From the NCBI RefSeq assembly GCF_040869045.1, contig NC_090323.1, positions 264,868,392 through 264,932,391 of the forward strand: 64,000 bases of DNA. The letters run 5' to 3'. The stretch's first letter is position 1, and the number at the start of each line of letters is the position of its first letter. This DNA comes from Eurosta solidaginis (taxonomy: Eukaryota; Arthropoda; Insecta; Diptera; Tephritidae). The notes under the pieces were generated by a model. That model worked only from the letters and a program-made list of their open reading frames with translations. It made no database searches and was not told where the DNA came from. Below, piece after piece: positions 34,433 through 45,044 of the stretch. A program made the position numbers and the translations under genes.

Positions 34433-34815
34433 TGAGTAGGGTTGCCATTTAGGATTGCCACGTATTCGAAATTAAAAAAAATGCATGAGATATGCCGATA
34501 TGGGTATCAAACGAAAGGTATTTTCCTCCGCATTACAATAGGGACATTTTTGAGTAGGATTATCATTTAGGGGAGCCACCTATTCAAAATTAAAAAAAAA
34601 ATTGCATGACATATGCCGATATGGGTATCAAACGAAAGCTATTTCACTCCGCATTACAATTGGGAAATTTTTGAGTGGGGTTGCCATTTAGGGTTGCCAC
34701 CTTTTCAAAATTTAAAAAAAATTGCATTAGATATGCCGATATGGGTATCAAACAAAGGTAGGTCACTCCGCATTACAATAGGGACATTTTTGAGTAGGGT
34801 TGCCATTTAGGGTCG
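34433..34815. repeat. Minisatellite, ~120-bp period, 3.2 units
   Basis: TGAGTAGGGTTGCCATTTAG-type starts at 34433, 34551, 34672 and 34791 (periods 118, 121, 119). Each unit carries ATATGCCGATATGGGTATCA and CCGCATTACAATAGGGA. It starts just where the LINE at 33080-34430 breaks off. Non-coding. Confidence 0.88.
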
Positions 34816-35590
34816 GGGTAGTTAGACGAAATAGTACTCTACTTACTCATATTCTATTAAAGCTTTAAAGGAGAACATCAAAGTTAAAAATCTTCGTAAA
34901 CAAATCTTACACATGATTCGACTTAATTTTCTTAATTTCACACACGCTAATAAAATTGAATTGCAATATCAAGGCACCGTGGCAAATTCTAGTAGAATAT
35001 ATTTAAATGCATATTTTTGGCAAATATGAAATGAATAATTGCAATTTCTCACAGATTATTATTAGAAAGATTTCTCACCATAGTAAAAAATATCTCACCA
35101 TGGTAATTTGCTACCGTCGAACACTAGAGGCATACGTTCAATTTGAAAACGACATCTAACCATTTAACTACTTACCAACAAATGGCGCTTTGGGAAGTAA
35201 GTTGACATTTAATTAAACTGACTATTAGTTGTCATTCGTGAAATTTGCAAGTTTATGGAATGTAATAAAATTGTGAGACTTTCATAGTGTATAACTAAAA
35301 AAAATTTTAAATTAATAATTCGGCGCATGAAGATACTCGACCTAAATAACTTAGTTCTCGATTTCACTAATTATCATAACAATCCCTTATACTATAAGCT
35401 GGAATTACCCATCTCAAATTTTTCATTCCAGTTCATTTTGCGGTTAGTGTTTGATATGTTTTTGAAATCTTTTTTTAAGGAATTCAAATATTGGTAAGTA
35501 TAAATATTAAATATATGTACATATAAAAAAAGTAAAGTTTGATTAATGATGACATGTAGAACAAAGAATGTTATGCGGCATACTCGAATA
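34816..35590. other. Non-coding spacer
   Basis: No coding or repeat feature seen. Confidence 0.4.
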
Positions 35591-35593
35591 TTG

Positions 35594-35624
35594 CCGAGCA
35601 AAGCTCGGTCGCCCAGGTACTATT
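35594..35624 (+). repeat. Hairpin resembling a decayed Helitron 3' end
   Basis: CCGAGC-AAA-GCTCGG is a perfect 6-bp stem with a 3-base loop, followed by TCGCCCAGGTACTATT. Insect Helitrons often end with such a hairpin ~10 bases before CTRRT. Here the terminal CTRR is not intact, and no 5' TC end was found, so the call stays weak. Confidence 0.35.
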
Positions 35625-36430
35625 TATTATAATAAGAAAGATAATGAACTACCTTCCAAATTCGATAGTTCCTGCAGTTTGCGCTGAAATATATGCAAAC
35701 AAACAATAACTCGATTACAAATATTTATTTAGAATGGTCCAATCAGTTTTAGTTTGTCAAAGTAGAAGTCGTAATTCTCTCAAAACTCGTATTTTTTTTT
35801 GAAATTTTTTTTCTAAAGGGCGTTAATATTTTCTTTCATAAAAAAATAAAATTATGCGTACTTCGTATGGAAGAAAGTATAAACTACCGTTCGGAAAAAT
35901 TGTCAAACATCAATGTAAATTTTGAGAGGTTTTAATTTGATCTGGTTGCAAAACTGCGTACTCAAAATAAATTCTAAACTCTCAATAGAAAAATTTTATA
36001 AATTTCTTCTAAAACGGTTTAGAGACTGGTTAGCATAGTTTCAGTTGAACTTTTCATTAAAGTTTTTATTTTCTTTTACTTAAAGGTAAGTTCCGCTAGG
36101 TATTTATTAACTTTTTTTGTTTTTATTTTTTTTAATGCAAGAATGTATTCTTTGAAACTATTTGGTATGCAGGCCATGTTTGTAAAGCAGAATTACAAAA
36201 CTCAGGGTCGTGCGTAAGGGGGGTTCAAACCCCTCTCATGGGCTTACAACGACTGAACTTTTTTCATAAAAAGTGGTAGATGGGAGAGTGCATTTGTTGA
36301 CTGATAGCCAATAAAAATGGTGAATGTTTCTCTTTACTCCCGTTTCTATTAATTTTTATCGCAAAACTAGTCTGGACAATAACGGATGCTTAACAATACT
36401 TAATACAGAATGAGAGCAAACATTTGATTG
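35625..36430. other. AT-rich spacer
   Basis: Nothing recognised. Confidence 0.4.
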
Positions 36431-36790
36431 CGACCGTCGTGGTGTGGTTGTAGCGTGCTCCACATACCAAACCGAGGCTCCTGGGTTCAACTCTCTTCTT
36501 CTCTCTCTTCAAAGTAACATCAAAATTAAGAAAAAAAGTTTTCTCAATTAGAAAAAACACTTTCTTAACCGGGGTCGCCCCTTCGAAATGATTTGGCAAA
36601 TAACCCAAATGTATTTCTGCCATGAAAAGCTTCTCAGCGAAAAATCATCTGCCTTGAAGATGCCGTTCGGAGTCGGCATACACATGTTGGACCCGTCCCG
36701 CTAATTCGTAAGGAAAATTGACAGAAGCACGACGCAAAATGGAAAAGAAGCTCGGCCTAAAATCTCTTCGGAGACTACCGCGCCCTGCTT
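36431..36790 (+). mobile_element. tRNA-derived SINE, copy 6
   Basis: CGACCGTCGTGGTGTGGTTG head, GTAGCGTGCTCCACATACC, and a B box changed to GGGTTCAACTCTC and followed by CT-rich text, so the Pol III promoter is probably dead. The body phrases CATGAAAAGCTTCTCAGCG, GATGCCGTTCGGAGTCGGCAT and AGCACGACGCAAAATGG are clear; the end reads ACCGCGCCCTGC. TSD not obvious. Confidence 0.87.
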
Positions 36791-36984
36791 TATAATTATT
36801 GTTGTTGATTTTGAGCTGTGTAAACTACAAATTTATAATTTTTACTATATTTAAGCAATCTTCTAAGCCCGTATTGTAGATTATTTCACATTTTATCGAA
36901 ATTAAACTTTTCACATAGCTAAGCTTTAAAATGCCAAACCCGCTTTCAAGTCGGAACTTTCTGTACCTAGGCATTTAGCTAATT

Positions 36985-37103
36985 AAAGCCTTTTTCACCA
37001 TCTCCGGTTAGCGCTGACTGACAGTTTATTTACCAGAAATCATCCGGTTATCTGTCAAATAAACTGCCAGTTAGCGTTAACCGGAGATGGTGAAAAGGAC
37101 CTT
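36985..37103. mobile_element. Small palindromic MITE (~119 bp)
   Basis: Inverted arms of ~45 bases: CTTTTTCACCATCTCCGGTT, then AGCGCTGACTGACAGTTTAT, face AAACTGCCAGTTAGCGTTAA and CCGGAGATGGTGAAAAGG. The loop is about 25 bases. The arms differ at only a few positions. A TSD is not certain. Non-coding. Confidence 0.75.
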
Positions 37104-38005
37104 ATTTGTTTAAGATGTATAGATTAATTGACCACTTTATAATTATAATTTGTTTTTATAATTATGGAACCTTTATGCACAAACCCCAAAGTGAGATGTT
37201 GGTGTTTTTTTTTTTTTTTTTTGTAAACACATTAATCAATCAAATAGAGGTTCAGTATTATCAGTGTATGTAAGTTGAAGTGCAGCTTCGGGAGAAGCTA
37301 CCAGTGAATTTTGCAATATCAGCGACCCAAAAATTCTAGAACATTGTACCAGGGCAACTCTACATGTGTGCTACCCAACAGAGCACACCTTGCGTTCACA
37401 CGCTCCATAAAATCAGGTAAGCAACTCACCATTGTTTAATTTTTTTTTTTTTTTTGTATTGTTTGGTCTTTTACCGGCAAACAATGCAAATGATCAAACC
37501 GCTTTTCATACGCTCACGCTCTCTTGTTTATTGCTTTATATGAGAGAATCACTTGAGGCGCGCACTGTTGTTTGGCAGCTGTGCTTCCAAGCGCTCCGTC
37601 ACCAACAACAAAAACCAGCTGAGTTGCTACAGGAAAATATGCTCATATGGAAATATTCAGCATGTTGTTGGTTAAGTTTGCTATTCGTTGATGGATTTGA
37701 ATTTTTAATATCCAATATCCAACTAATGTTTGTTTGCGACAGACGTGCACTGGTCGACGCAAGTGCGCCCAAGGGAATATAAAAAAATTAAAAAAAAAGT
37801 GAAATATTATAAAAGAAAAAAGCACAAGAAGCTATGAAACACGCAATGTCCAAGAGGCAAAGTGGGAATTTTTTTTTAGTACATACATTTATATTTACGT
37901 TTTGCTATAGTTTTTCGGTTATGCAGTGAAAATTATGAACGGAAATAATAAAAAAATTGGTGAAAAAATGAGGGAAACAAAAATAATAAACAGCCACAAA
38001 AAAAG
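37104..38005 (+). other. Spacer holding a possible noncoding exon with a strong splice donor
   Basis: ATCAG|GTAAGC at 37412-37422 is a consensus 5' splice site. About 155 bases upstream is TCAGTG, an initiator-like word (near 37260). The interval could be a noncoding first exon for the gene whose coding exon is at 42441; this is a guess from signals only. The 116-codon frame at 37432-37782 lies just inside the would-be intron and shows no known domain. Poly(T) at 37207-37225 and 37440-37455. Confidence 0.3.
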
Positions 38006-38508
38006 TCGATTAGAAAAATACACTTTCTAAACAATGGCCTATGATTCAACAAGTGCGTGCGAAATTGGAATGCGACAATTCAAAAAACAAACGAATGTGG
38101 CAAAAAAAAACTTTGGCGAAATATTTTTTAAACTATGGCTTAATTTATTTTTTTTTATTTAACTAAGTAATAAAATCAGAAATAATAAAAAATTTAAAAA
38201 ATAAACAAGCGATGCACAAGTTTGTCGATATTGAGTTATGAAAAAATAACAAAATTTCGATTAGAAAAATACACTTTCTAAACAATGGCCTATGATTCAA
38301 CAAGTGCGTGCGAAATTGGAATGCGACAATTCAAAAAACAAACGAATGTGGAAAAAAAAAACTTTGGCCAAATATTTTTTAAACTATGGCTTAATTTATT
38401 TTTTTTTTATTTAACTAAGTCATAAAATCAGAAATAATAAAAAATTTAAAAAATAAACAAGCGATGCACAAGTTTGTCGATATTGAGTTATGAAAAAATA
38501 ACAAAATT
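38006..38508. repeat. Recent tandem duplication, 2 x 251 bp
   Basis: Unit 1 is 38006-38256 and unit 2 is 38257-38508. They differ by only a few bases (GTGGCAAAAA versus GTGGAAAAAA, TTGGCGAAAT versus TTGGCCAAAT, TAAGTAAT versus TAAGTCAT, and T-run length). The unit is AT-rich and has no reading frame. The near identity points to a young duplication or an assembly artefact. Confidence 0.92.
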
Positions 38509-39150
38509 TCAATTGAACAAAAATTATTATTAAGCGGTGTTAAAGCTTATGAATTCTTATAAACGAATTTTGTGGATTTGAAAATAATGGAAAAAATTTA
38601 AAAAAAAAAGATGAAGACTTTGAATGTAGTAAATGCAGTTAAAAATTTAAAAAATAAGTTAAAAAATTAAAAATATGTGTAAAAACTTGTGAAAATTAAT
38701 ACAATGTTAATGATTAGTATTTTATTTAAATAAATAATTCAAGAAAAATAAAAAATTTACCAAAAAAATTTCCACAGTTGAAAAATTGTAAATAAAAGAA
38801 GTATTAAATAAATAAAGCTCTCTAAAGCTCTATTCTTGTTTGTTTATTTTATAAGATTCGTATATTTTTAACGTTTTTGACTTGAAAAAATATTTGACTT
38901 ATATTGTCGCCCGCTTGCCAGAAGCATGAATGTGCCACAATGAAAATGTTGGGAAATCGAATTTCAAAGTTTATTGCTCCCTTAAAATTATAAGTATTAG
39001 TTTTTAATGTAAAAATGTATCAATAAAATATACTCACAATATGGTCTTTCAACTGAGATAACTTTGTTCGCATCCTTTTATTCTCCGAGATTTAGCACAT
39101 TCATTTTTCCGCCACAAAGTTTTAAAACTGATCTAATTTTTTGTTAACAC
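38509..39150. other. AT-rich non-coding
   Basis: A-rich runs and AAATAAA words; nothing recognised. Confidence 0.4.
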
Positions 39151-39163
39151 AGCTATACAAAAA
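39151..39163 (+). repeat. Left TSD of SINE copy 7
   Basis: AGCTATACAAAAA here is repeated exactly at 39525-39537. Confidence 0.88.
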
Positions 39164-39524
39164 TTGGCGGCCACCGTGGTGTGATGGTAGCGTGCTCCGC
39201 CTACCACACCGTATGCCCTGGGTTCGCACCCCGGGCAAAGCAATATCAAAATTTTAGAAATAAGGTTTTTCAATTAGAAGAAAATTTTTCTAAGCGGGGT
39301 CGCCACTCGGCAGTGTTTGGCAAGCGCTCCGGGTGTATTTCTGTCATGAAAAGCTCTCAGTGAAAACTCATCTGCCTTGCAGATGCCGTTCGGAGTCAGC
39401 ATAAAACATGTAGGTCCTGTCCGGTCAATTTGTAGGGAAATACAAGAGGAGCACGGCGCAAATTGGAAGAGAAGCTCTCTAAGGCCTCTTCGGAGGTTAT
39501 CGCGCCTTACATTTATTTATTTAT
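39164..39524 (+). mobile_element. tRNA-derived SINE, copy 7 (intact, 13-bp TSD)
   Basis: 361 bp between perfect 13-bp duplications. A-box region TGGTGTGATGGTAGCG at 39177-39192 and B box GGTTCGCACCC at 39221-39231 are spaced as in a tRNA gene. The head aligns with tRNA-Gly(GCC): GTGGT, TGGTAG, TGCTC, GCC anticodon, CCAC, and a CCCTGGGTTCG...CCCGGG arm. Tail ACATTTATTTATTTAT. With copies 2 and 5 this is among the best preserved. Confidence 0.93.
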
Positions 39525-39537
39525 AGCTATACAAAAA

Positions 39538-39840
39538 AAAATCAAAGTAGCCGGATCACGTAATGCGGCTCATGTTTTCTGTGCCTTTTTATGCGCTCAG
39601 TTTGAATACGCTATAAGAATTAGCCCAACTGGTCATGGTATGGCCTTAGCTTCAAAAGACGTAAAAAAAATTCCGGAAGGCCAATTCTGTTGGCGGATTC
39701 GGGTTCAGGGCATTACAATACTTGGGAAAACATCCGTGGCTGTGACTCATAGAAAGTATGTATGTAAATGAAAAAAGTTACACATTAAATTTAATTTCAT
39801 ATACACTAATGTGTTTTATCTAAGATATTATTTCAAACTT
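39538..39840 (+). other. Unrecognised frame (about 39540-39771)
   Basis: The 102-codon frame 39463-39771 begins inside the SINE; only its last ~78 codons lie in unique DNA (KKIKVAGSRNAAHVFCAFLC ... VTHRKYVCK). The composition looks protein-like, but I find no family signature. Confidence 0.25.
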
Positions 39841-41180
39841 AGAACTAGTTCTCATTTTCGGAATCAGAATCTTCTGAAATGTTGGTTTCGGGTTAAAGCG
39901 TCACGAACCGTGGTTGCCATTTAGATTTTTATAAAAAAAAATTATATTCTTTTTGATGACCAGTTTTTCGCACATTTGTTTCAAGTCTTTTAGTTTTGCC
40001 TCGGCGATAGGCAACGGCTTCGAATAAACCAGTTTGCCTTCAATTAAACAACGATGAATTTTTTTTCGGATACTTACTTTTTTTGGATATCGTTGTTTTA
40101 TATCGCACAGCAAAGTAGTGCCGAACACCATTTTTTAATTATTATAGAAATGAATAAAATTATTAGTAAATATGAGTACGAATGTGTGCTATTCTTACTT
40201 TTTTTTTTTCAAAAAAATGTTGAGCCATATCAACGAATATGTCATACAAACAGGAACAGCATTACTTTGTGTCACATTCATTTTTCTGGCTCAACTTATG
40301 TGATTGAATTATAAATTCATGAAAACGGCATTGCAAATTATTGGGGTTTCCATGTAAGGTAGGAAGCTGTAGATTTAAGTAGAACCTAAATAATCTAAAG
40401 AGTAATCCAACGAAGCTTCTAACACAAAATTGGAAAATGTGCACATTCATGCTTTTGGCTAGCGAGCGACCGTATAATATGATAAAACTTTTAACACACA
40501 ATTTATCTGTTCCATAAAAATATTATTTGTGAACTAAATTTGAGTTTGAAATATTTTTTTTAATTGAAATAGGAAAAAGGCTCTAATAAATTAAAAAAAT
40601 TAAAGAAGTCTGAACACTTGAACATCAAATTTTTCACATTTATAATTGAGTTAGAGCCGAGGGCTATTTATCTTCTAATCAACCAAATGTATCTCAACCA
40701 TCACAGCTTTGGATTGAAACATTCTCTACAAATTTTCACTGAGATACTTTTTCTTGGTGTCAAGGTTTACCGCAGACGTCGTTATCTAAATCTACATTAG
40801 CACTGTCACTCAAAAACAATTTTGGTGAATATTTACCTCGACATATTCATATGCCACATTCGCTTTATAGTATGGCTCTATCAATTGGAACTAGACAAAT
40901 CACAAGTAATATGTCGTCCAAAAAGTCTTCAAAGTCATTCGCTTTTTCAGTTTCTCCCAAAAAATTTGGGATATATTTAGGATCCATATTCTTTATCACT
41001 CTAAATAGTAATAAAATTATTTGCTACTTACATGACACTATCTGGTACCGCTTCCAGTGGAATAACATTTTTCCCTAAATTCAAATCTTCAAGGCCCTTT
41101 GCAGATTTCTTAATGTAATTTTCGTTTTGAAATACAGCTTACAGACGATCACATTCACCACGTGCGTATTCGCAGCAGGG
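39841..41180 (-). pseudogene. Broken unrecognised protein-coding remnants on the minus strand
   Basis: Several protein-like pieces run right to left. Near 41120-41040: KKSAKGLEDLNLGKNVIPLE. Near 40995-40860: NMDPKYIPNFLGETEKANDF, then EDFLDDILL. At 40131-39901: a basic piece with KIHRCLIEGKLVYSKPLPIA, then EAKLKDLKQMCEKLVIKK. Finally, an acidic ending ISEDSDSENEN before a stop near 39850. A GTAAGT follows PDSVM at about 41030, but the possible intron would be only ~31 bases. The pattern (PLPI...K..DL...C followed by an acidic tail) recalls DNA-transposon-derived proteins of insects. I cannot name the family, and frame changes suggest a dead copy. Confidence 0.35.
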
Positions 41181-41489
41181 AAGGGCGTTTTTTGCATTTT
41201 AGCTAGGTGAGAGGGTTAGTTTCGGTATAATGTAAATGAACCTATAATAGGGGCGCGGATAATTGCCAAAATGGGGTAAAAAATATAAAATTCTACTGTA
41301 CACTAGATTGAAATATTTCTGACTTGCAATAAAACTTTGCTTAAAAAAGTATGATTCCTTTCTAATATAAACAAAATTGTTTAAACAAATACAGCAATTT
41401 TCAAAAAAAAAAAAAAAAAAGAAGAAGTTTGAGTGTGTGTTCGCTGTCAACCATCCTTTCAAACATGCGCTCAGCGAGAGCATGCCTCC
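41181..41489. other. Non-coding; poly(A) at 41401-41420
   Basis: Nothing else recognised. Confidence 0.4.
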
Positions 41490-41625
41490 TGGAGAGGGAG
41501 CTTGAGAGAGAGAGGAATGGATAGAAAAAGAGTAGAAAGAGAGAGGCCTAGAGGAAGATAAAAATTGGTGAGAATAGAAGAAAGAAGAAACGGTGAAAAA
41601 GGGAGGGGAGTCAGAGATAAAAAAT
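41490..41625 (+). promoter_or_regulatory. Purine-rich GAGAG tract upstream of the host exon
   Basis: Dense GAGAG words (GAGAGGGAGCTTGAGAGAGA, then AGAAAGAGAGAGGCC) over ~135 bases. In flies GAGA-binding factors use such clusters near promoters. It lies ~0.8-0.95 kb upstream of the coding exon's ATG. It could equally be a plain microsatellite; the regulatory role is inference. Confidence 0.35.
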
Positions 41626-42440
41626 TCTTAAAAGTCATGCAGAGAAACCAAAATAAGGTCAGAACATCATCTGCCGCGACTGCCTACAATTTTATAAAAA
41701 TAAAAGTGTTTAGCTAGTTATAATGAAATTGATTTAAAAAAAAATTGGGTATAACAAAAATTTTAATCAAAAAAGCCAGAAAAAAATAAATTGTAAAGTT
41801 ATATATTTAGTATAAAAAACAAACAAGAATACACAAAATAAAAAAAAAAAATATTTTAATTATTTGCTTTTGTCCCATAGTGCAATTATTATTTGTTTAA
41901 TTGGAAATATGCAGTTCATACTTTTACAAAAACTACCAACTCCCTATTTACCTTACGCTCCATATTTAGAGAGTGCTATTAACGGTTCTTGCCTGGAAAT
42001 ATAAACAAAATTAACAACAAAAGCGCATTTAATAACTAATCACTTCCTCTCTACAAAGCCAATAACAAACAACAAAACTAAAAAATAAGTTTAGTGTCAG
42101 TGCATTAAGTGAGCGGCGGTTGTTCAGCAGACTTTGTTGGCAACGTTGGCCGGCTGTTAGATATTTTGGAAGCCGTCTACATACATACATGTTAATATGT
42201 ATATAAATATGATTGTATATACCCAAGTGAAATAAAGTGAACGTGACACGAATGTGATTAGTGAATGCTACTGTGAGTTAAAAAATATTAAAATAAAAAA
42301 TTAAAATTATAAAAGCAGCAGGAAAAACTACCAAATAAAAAGACAGCTGTTGTGGCGGTAATTTGCATACCTTTTACAAATATACACACACACGCACATG
42401 CGTGCAAACTAACGCGTAAACGTGCACGCGCACATCAATC
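41626..42440 (+). other. Probable 5' UTR/leader of the host gene
   Basis: A pyrimidine-rich acceptor-like TTTGCTTTTGTCCCATAG ends at 41880, and an initiator-like TCAGTG lies at 42097-42102. Either could begin the exon that holds the ATG at 42441. An in-frame TAA at 42417-42419 shows the coding region cannot extend further upstream. There is an ACACAC/CGCACATGCG run near 42383-42430. Confidence 0.35.
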
Positions 42441-43373
42441 ATGCAGACATCACCGAGCCCATCGCCGCCAGATTTCGATTTCAATTTGCCTTGCCGCTAC
42501 TTCAAAAGCTCCTTTGCTCGTTCGCTATCCATGCACAATGGTGGCGCTGGCATGAACGACGATGCTAACGAGATGCAATGTAAATCGCTAGATTTTGACA
42601 TTGGGCCTTATCGTAAAATTAGCACTTTTAACAGCAACAACAACAGCAATATTGACATACAAAATATTGACACCAAAAGTCTCGAGTGTCCGCCTTTGCC
42701 ACAACGACGTCTACCAAGCACAGCAACAACAAACACCAAAAATGAGGCCGCCATCAGTATGAGCAAACATAATAATACTAACGCCAACAACAACAAAAAC
42801 ATGGCTTATTATGAAAGTGATTTAAGTGATGAGTCGATTGAGGAAGATGTAGAAAAACCACCAGCAATACCAGCACGTTGTCCCATTGTTGTCCCAAAGT
42901 CAAAGTCAGTGGGCGCATTGAATTTGCCGCCAAGACACCAGTCGCAGACACAAATGCAACAACAACAACATCAATTGCTGGCACAATTCAGGCATGTGGC
43001 AATTGCCGAGAATGCGAACGCCAGCGGGAATGTGGTGGCTGCTGCCATCAACCCAGCTACAACTAAAACAAATACTGCTGCCGCCGTCAACCCAACTTAT
43101 GGGAATTTTAACAGGCCAATTAATCACAACAAACAACATAAACCGCAGCACCAACAGCAACAACAATATCAACAGCAATTGAATTGCCAAGCTAATAGCA
43201 ACCACAGCTCTAATAGCAACAATAACAATAATTCACTAAATAGCGCAAGAATTGGCAAAAGCCGCTGCAATCTAAGCAACAGCAGGAATGTTTGGCCTAC
43301 AGACCGCGATGCCTCACAGCAACAACAACAACAACACAACCAACATCAGCAGCGGCAACAGCAACAGCAACAG
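42441..43373 (+). CDS. Host gene coding exon: Gln/Asn-rich protein with SH3-ligand motifs
   Basis: 311 codons from ATG 42441 to a splice donor CAG|GTTTGT at 43373/43374 (phase 0). If unspliced, the frame runs five more codons to a stop at 43391. An in-frame stop 21 bases upstream and A at -3 support this start. Visible features: Pro/Ser-rich N terminus (SPSPSPP, 4-10); acidic LDFDIGPY (50-57); class II SH3 ligand PPLPQR (84-89); Ser/Asp/Glu patch YYESDLSDESIEEDVE (123-138); second SH3 ligand PAIPAR (141-146) followed by VPKSKSVGAL, which could be a basic-site phosphorylation region; then Asn runs and opa-type Gln runs (239-246, 293-298, 306-311). No catalytic domain, signal peptide or membrane segment is seen. 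It reads as the disordered N terminus of a larger cytoplasmic signalling or scaffold protein. I do not recognise the gene. The remaining exons must lie beyond the window or at sites I could not find. Confidence 0.8.
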
Positions 43374-43500
43374 GTTTGTTATACCACATAGCTTTCTTAC
43401 TTTTTATATTCGCCTTTCTATGTCAACACACTTCTATGAGTACATGTACAGTATTGTGCAATAAAATAGCAATAAGTTCTTAATTCATTTACTGTTAGCG
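43374..43500 (+). other. Start of the presumed intron
   Basis: Follows the GTTTGT donor. AT-rich, no other feature. Confidence 0.4.
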
Positions 43501-44290
43501 AATATGACTTTTGGTCTAAAGGGAGCCAAAGCTTGAAATATTCGGCACAGAAGTCATTGAAGTCAGACTTTTGTGAAGCGCGCTGATAGAGCATGGGCGG
43601 GATCAGCAGCTGAGGCCATTTAACATCCTAGTTCAGATAACTTAAAGGTGTCGTAAGATCATACCCTTTATTAAAGGAACTAGAAGCATTCGCTAGAAAA
43701 CGTCTTTTCATCCCGAAGCCAGGCACAAGGGGCATATATTAGACAAAGATTTCAGGCCAATGAGTATCTTTTCAAAGTTCAGCCTACTCACCTGAGAGGA
43801 AAATTTATGGAGACTGCTCTACATACAGTGGTCGAATAGCAGGTAAGTCCACTCTGCACAAAAAATTTGCTATGGAAAATGATTTCATCACCATGAGACG
43901 TGTCCCGAAAGAATCGGTGGGACAGTAGTGAAGAATCAAGAAGGAATTGGAACTCCTCCCAAATTTTCCCCGCGAGATATAAGGTGGGCTAGAGGATGCA
44001 GATTTATAAAAGCATGGTAACCACCCAGCAAAAGGGAACACAAGTGGTGTGAGAATTGTGTCATATGCTGCGCTGTCGGTGTAAAGGCTGATAGGAGCGG
44101 CAGAGTTTCCAAATCTCTAGGCAGCAATTAAGCTACGCCCCACACGACTTCTGGTATTTGCCAAGATGACGAAGTTAAGCTAATTGGGGGATTTTCCTTT
44201 TGGTCGTCAAACAAAAGCTGGTAACTAATTCAATCTATTTGAGGTTTTTATTGACAGGCCATCTCAACCTATTCTCACCTAGAAGTACCG
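43501..44290 (+). pseudogene. Degenerate, internally deleted LINE (R1/LOA-like)
   Basis: Near 43706-43730 the reading FIPKPG, then a frame-shifted DFRPMS-like piece, matches RT block 1-2 of R1/LOA LINEs (FIPKPGK...DFRPIS). ETALHTVVE (near 43820) matches the following block. The end, from about 44020, has the remains of the Cys/His C terminus (ELCHMLRCRC) and then the 3' text GGTATTTGCCAAGATGACGA and TTATTGACAGGCCATCTCAA, shared with the ends at 27700, 28684 and 61740. YADD and RNase H are missing. Many stops and frame changes. Confidence 0.6.
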
Positions 44291-44629
44291 GTACTGATTT
44301 TGGACCTTTTTTTCTGTCAACTCATGAAAATAATTAGGTGACTAAGGAATGTGGCTTTAAGTTAACTCCTAATTATTCTTCAATAGAAAGTACAAACCAC
44401 TTACCTTTTAATTGCCTATAATAACTTAACGTCCAACGTACGTCGAAGAATAAGTTCGGAAAGCCTAAATTTCTATCTACGTTTGTTGATCGAAGTTTGG
44501 TAAGAAAGTGGGCCGAACACTGAAGAATCTTTATCAATGTACGTGATCACGTTGCTTTTTATGCAAACACTAGCAGACCAGGCAGACGTTGTTCTGCCCT
44601 AAATTTGGTCTATCTGCATACATCTTAAT

Positions 44630-44820
44630 AAGCTCTTTCCGTCTAACTCTACCTCCCCCATCTTATATTTTTCTTAATCTTTTATTCACTCCTCCCTCCG
44701 TCTTTTTCGACTCATCTATCTCTATTTCGTCTCACTGTATCTCTTTCTCAGTCTCCTTCTCCTACCCTCTTTTCTCTTCTCTCAAGTTCTTCTCATTCTC
44801 CTTCATCTCTTATTGCCAGT
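44630..44820 (+). repeat. Polypyrimidine tract inside the Helitron
   Basis: Almost entirely C and T (CTCCTTCTCCTACCCTCTTT and similar). The open frame at 44589-44861 is a product of this composition. Confidence 0.8.
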
Positions 44821-45044
44821 CCCAGAGGGTGGTCCTAATCCCAGTCCCAGTCCGTCTCTGATCTAGTTCCCGGAAAAAAGGATCGTAAATACTAATACAG
44901 GCAAATTAATACACCAAATTTCAGGCATTTCGAATAGGACGTACATAGGTACATATATAGGTATGTGCTTATTTATCAGTTTTGCCAGGTTGATGCTACT
45001 AAATCGAATATTACAATGGAAATTACTTTAAAGCTCTCAGCAAT

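Noticed and set aside
42097..42131. Initiator plus downstream promoter element at the host exon
   Set aside because: TCAGTG is present, but the +28 position (AGCAGA) fits the DPE consensus poorly; kept only as a weak remark.
42608..43205. Leu/Val-rich minus-strand frames opposite the host exon
   Set aside because: Complement of CAA/CAG and AAC repeats; the plus strand has better coding evidence.
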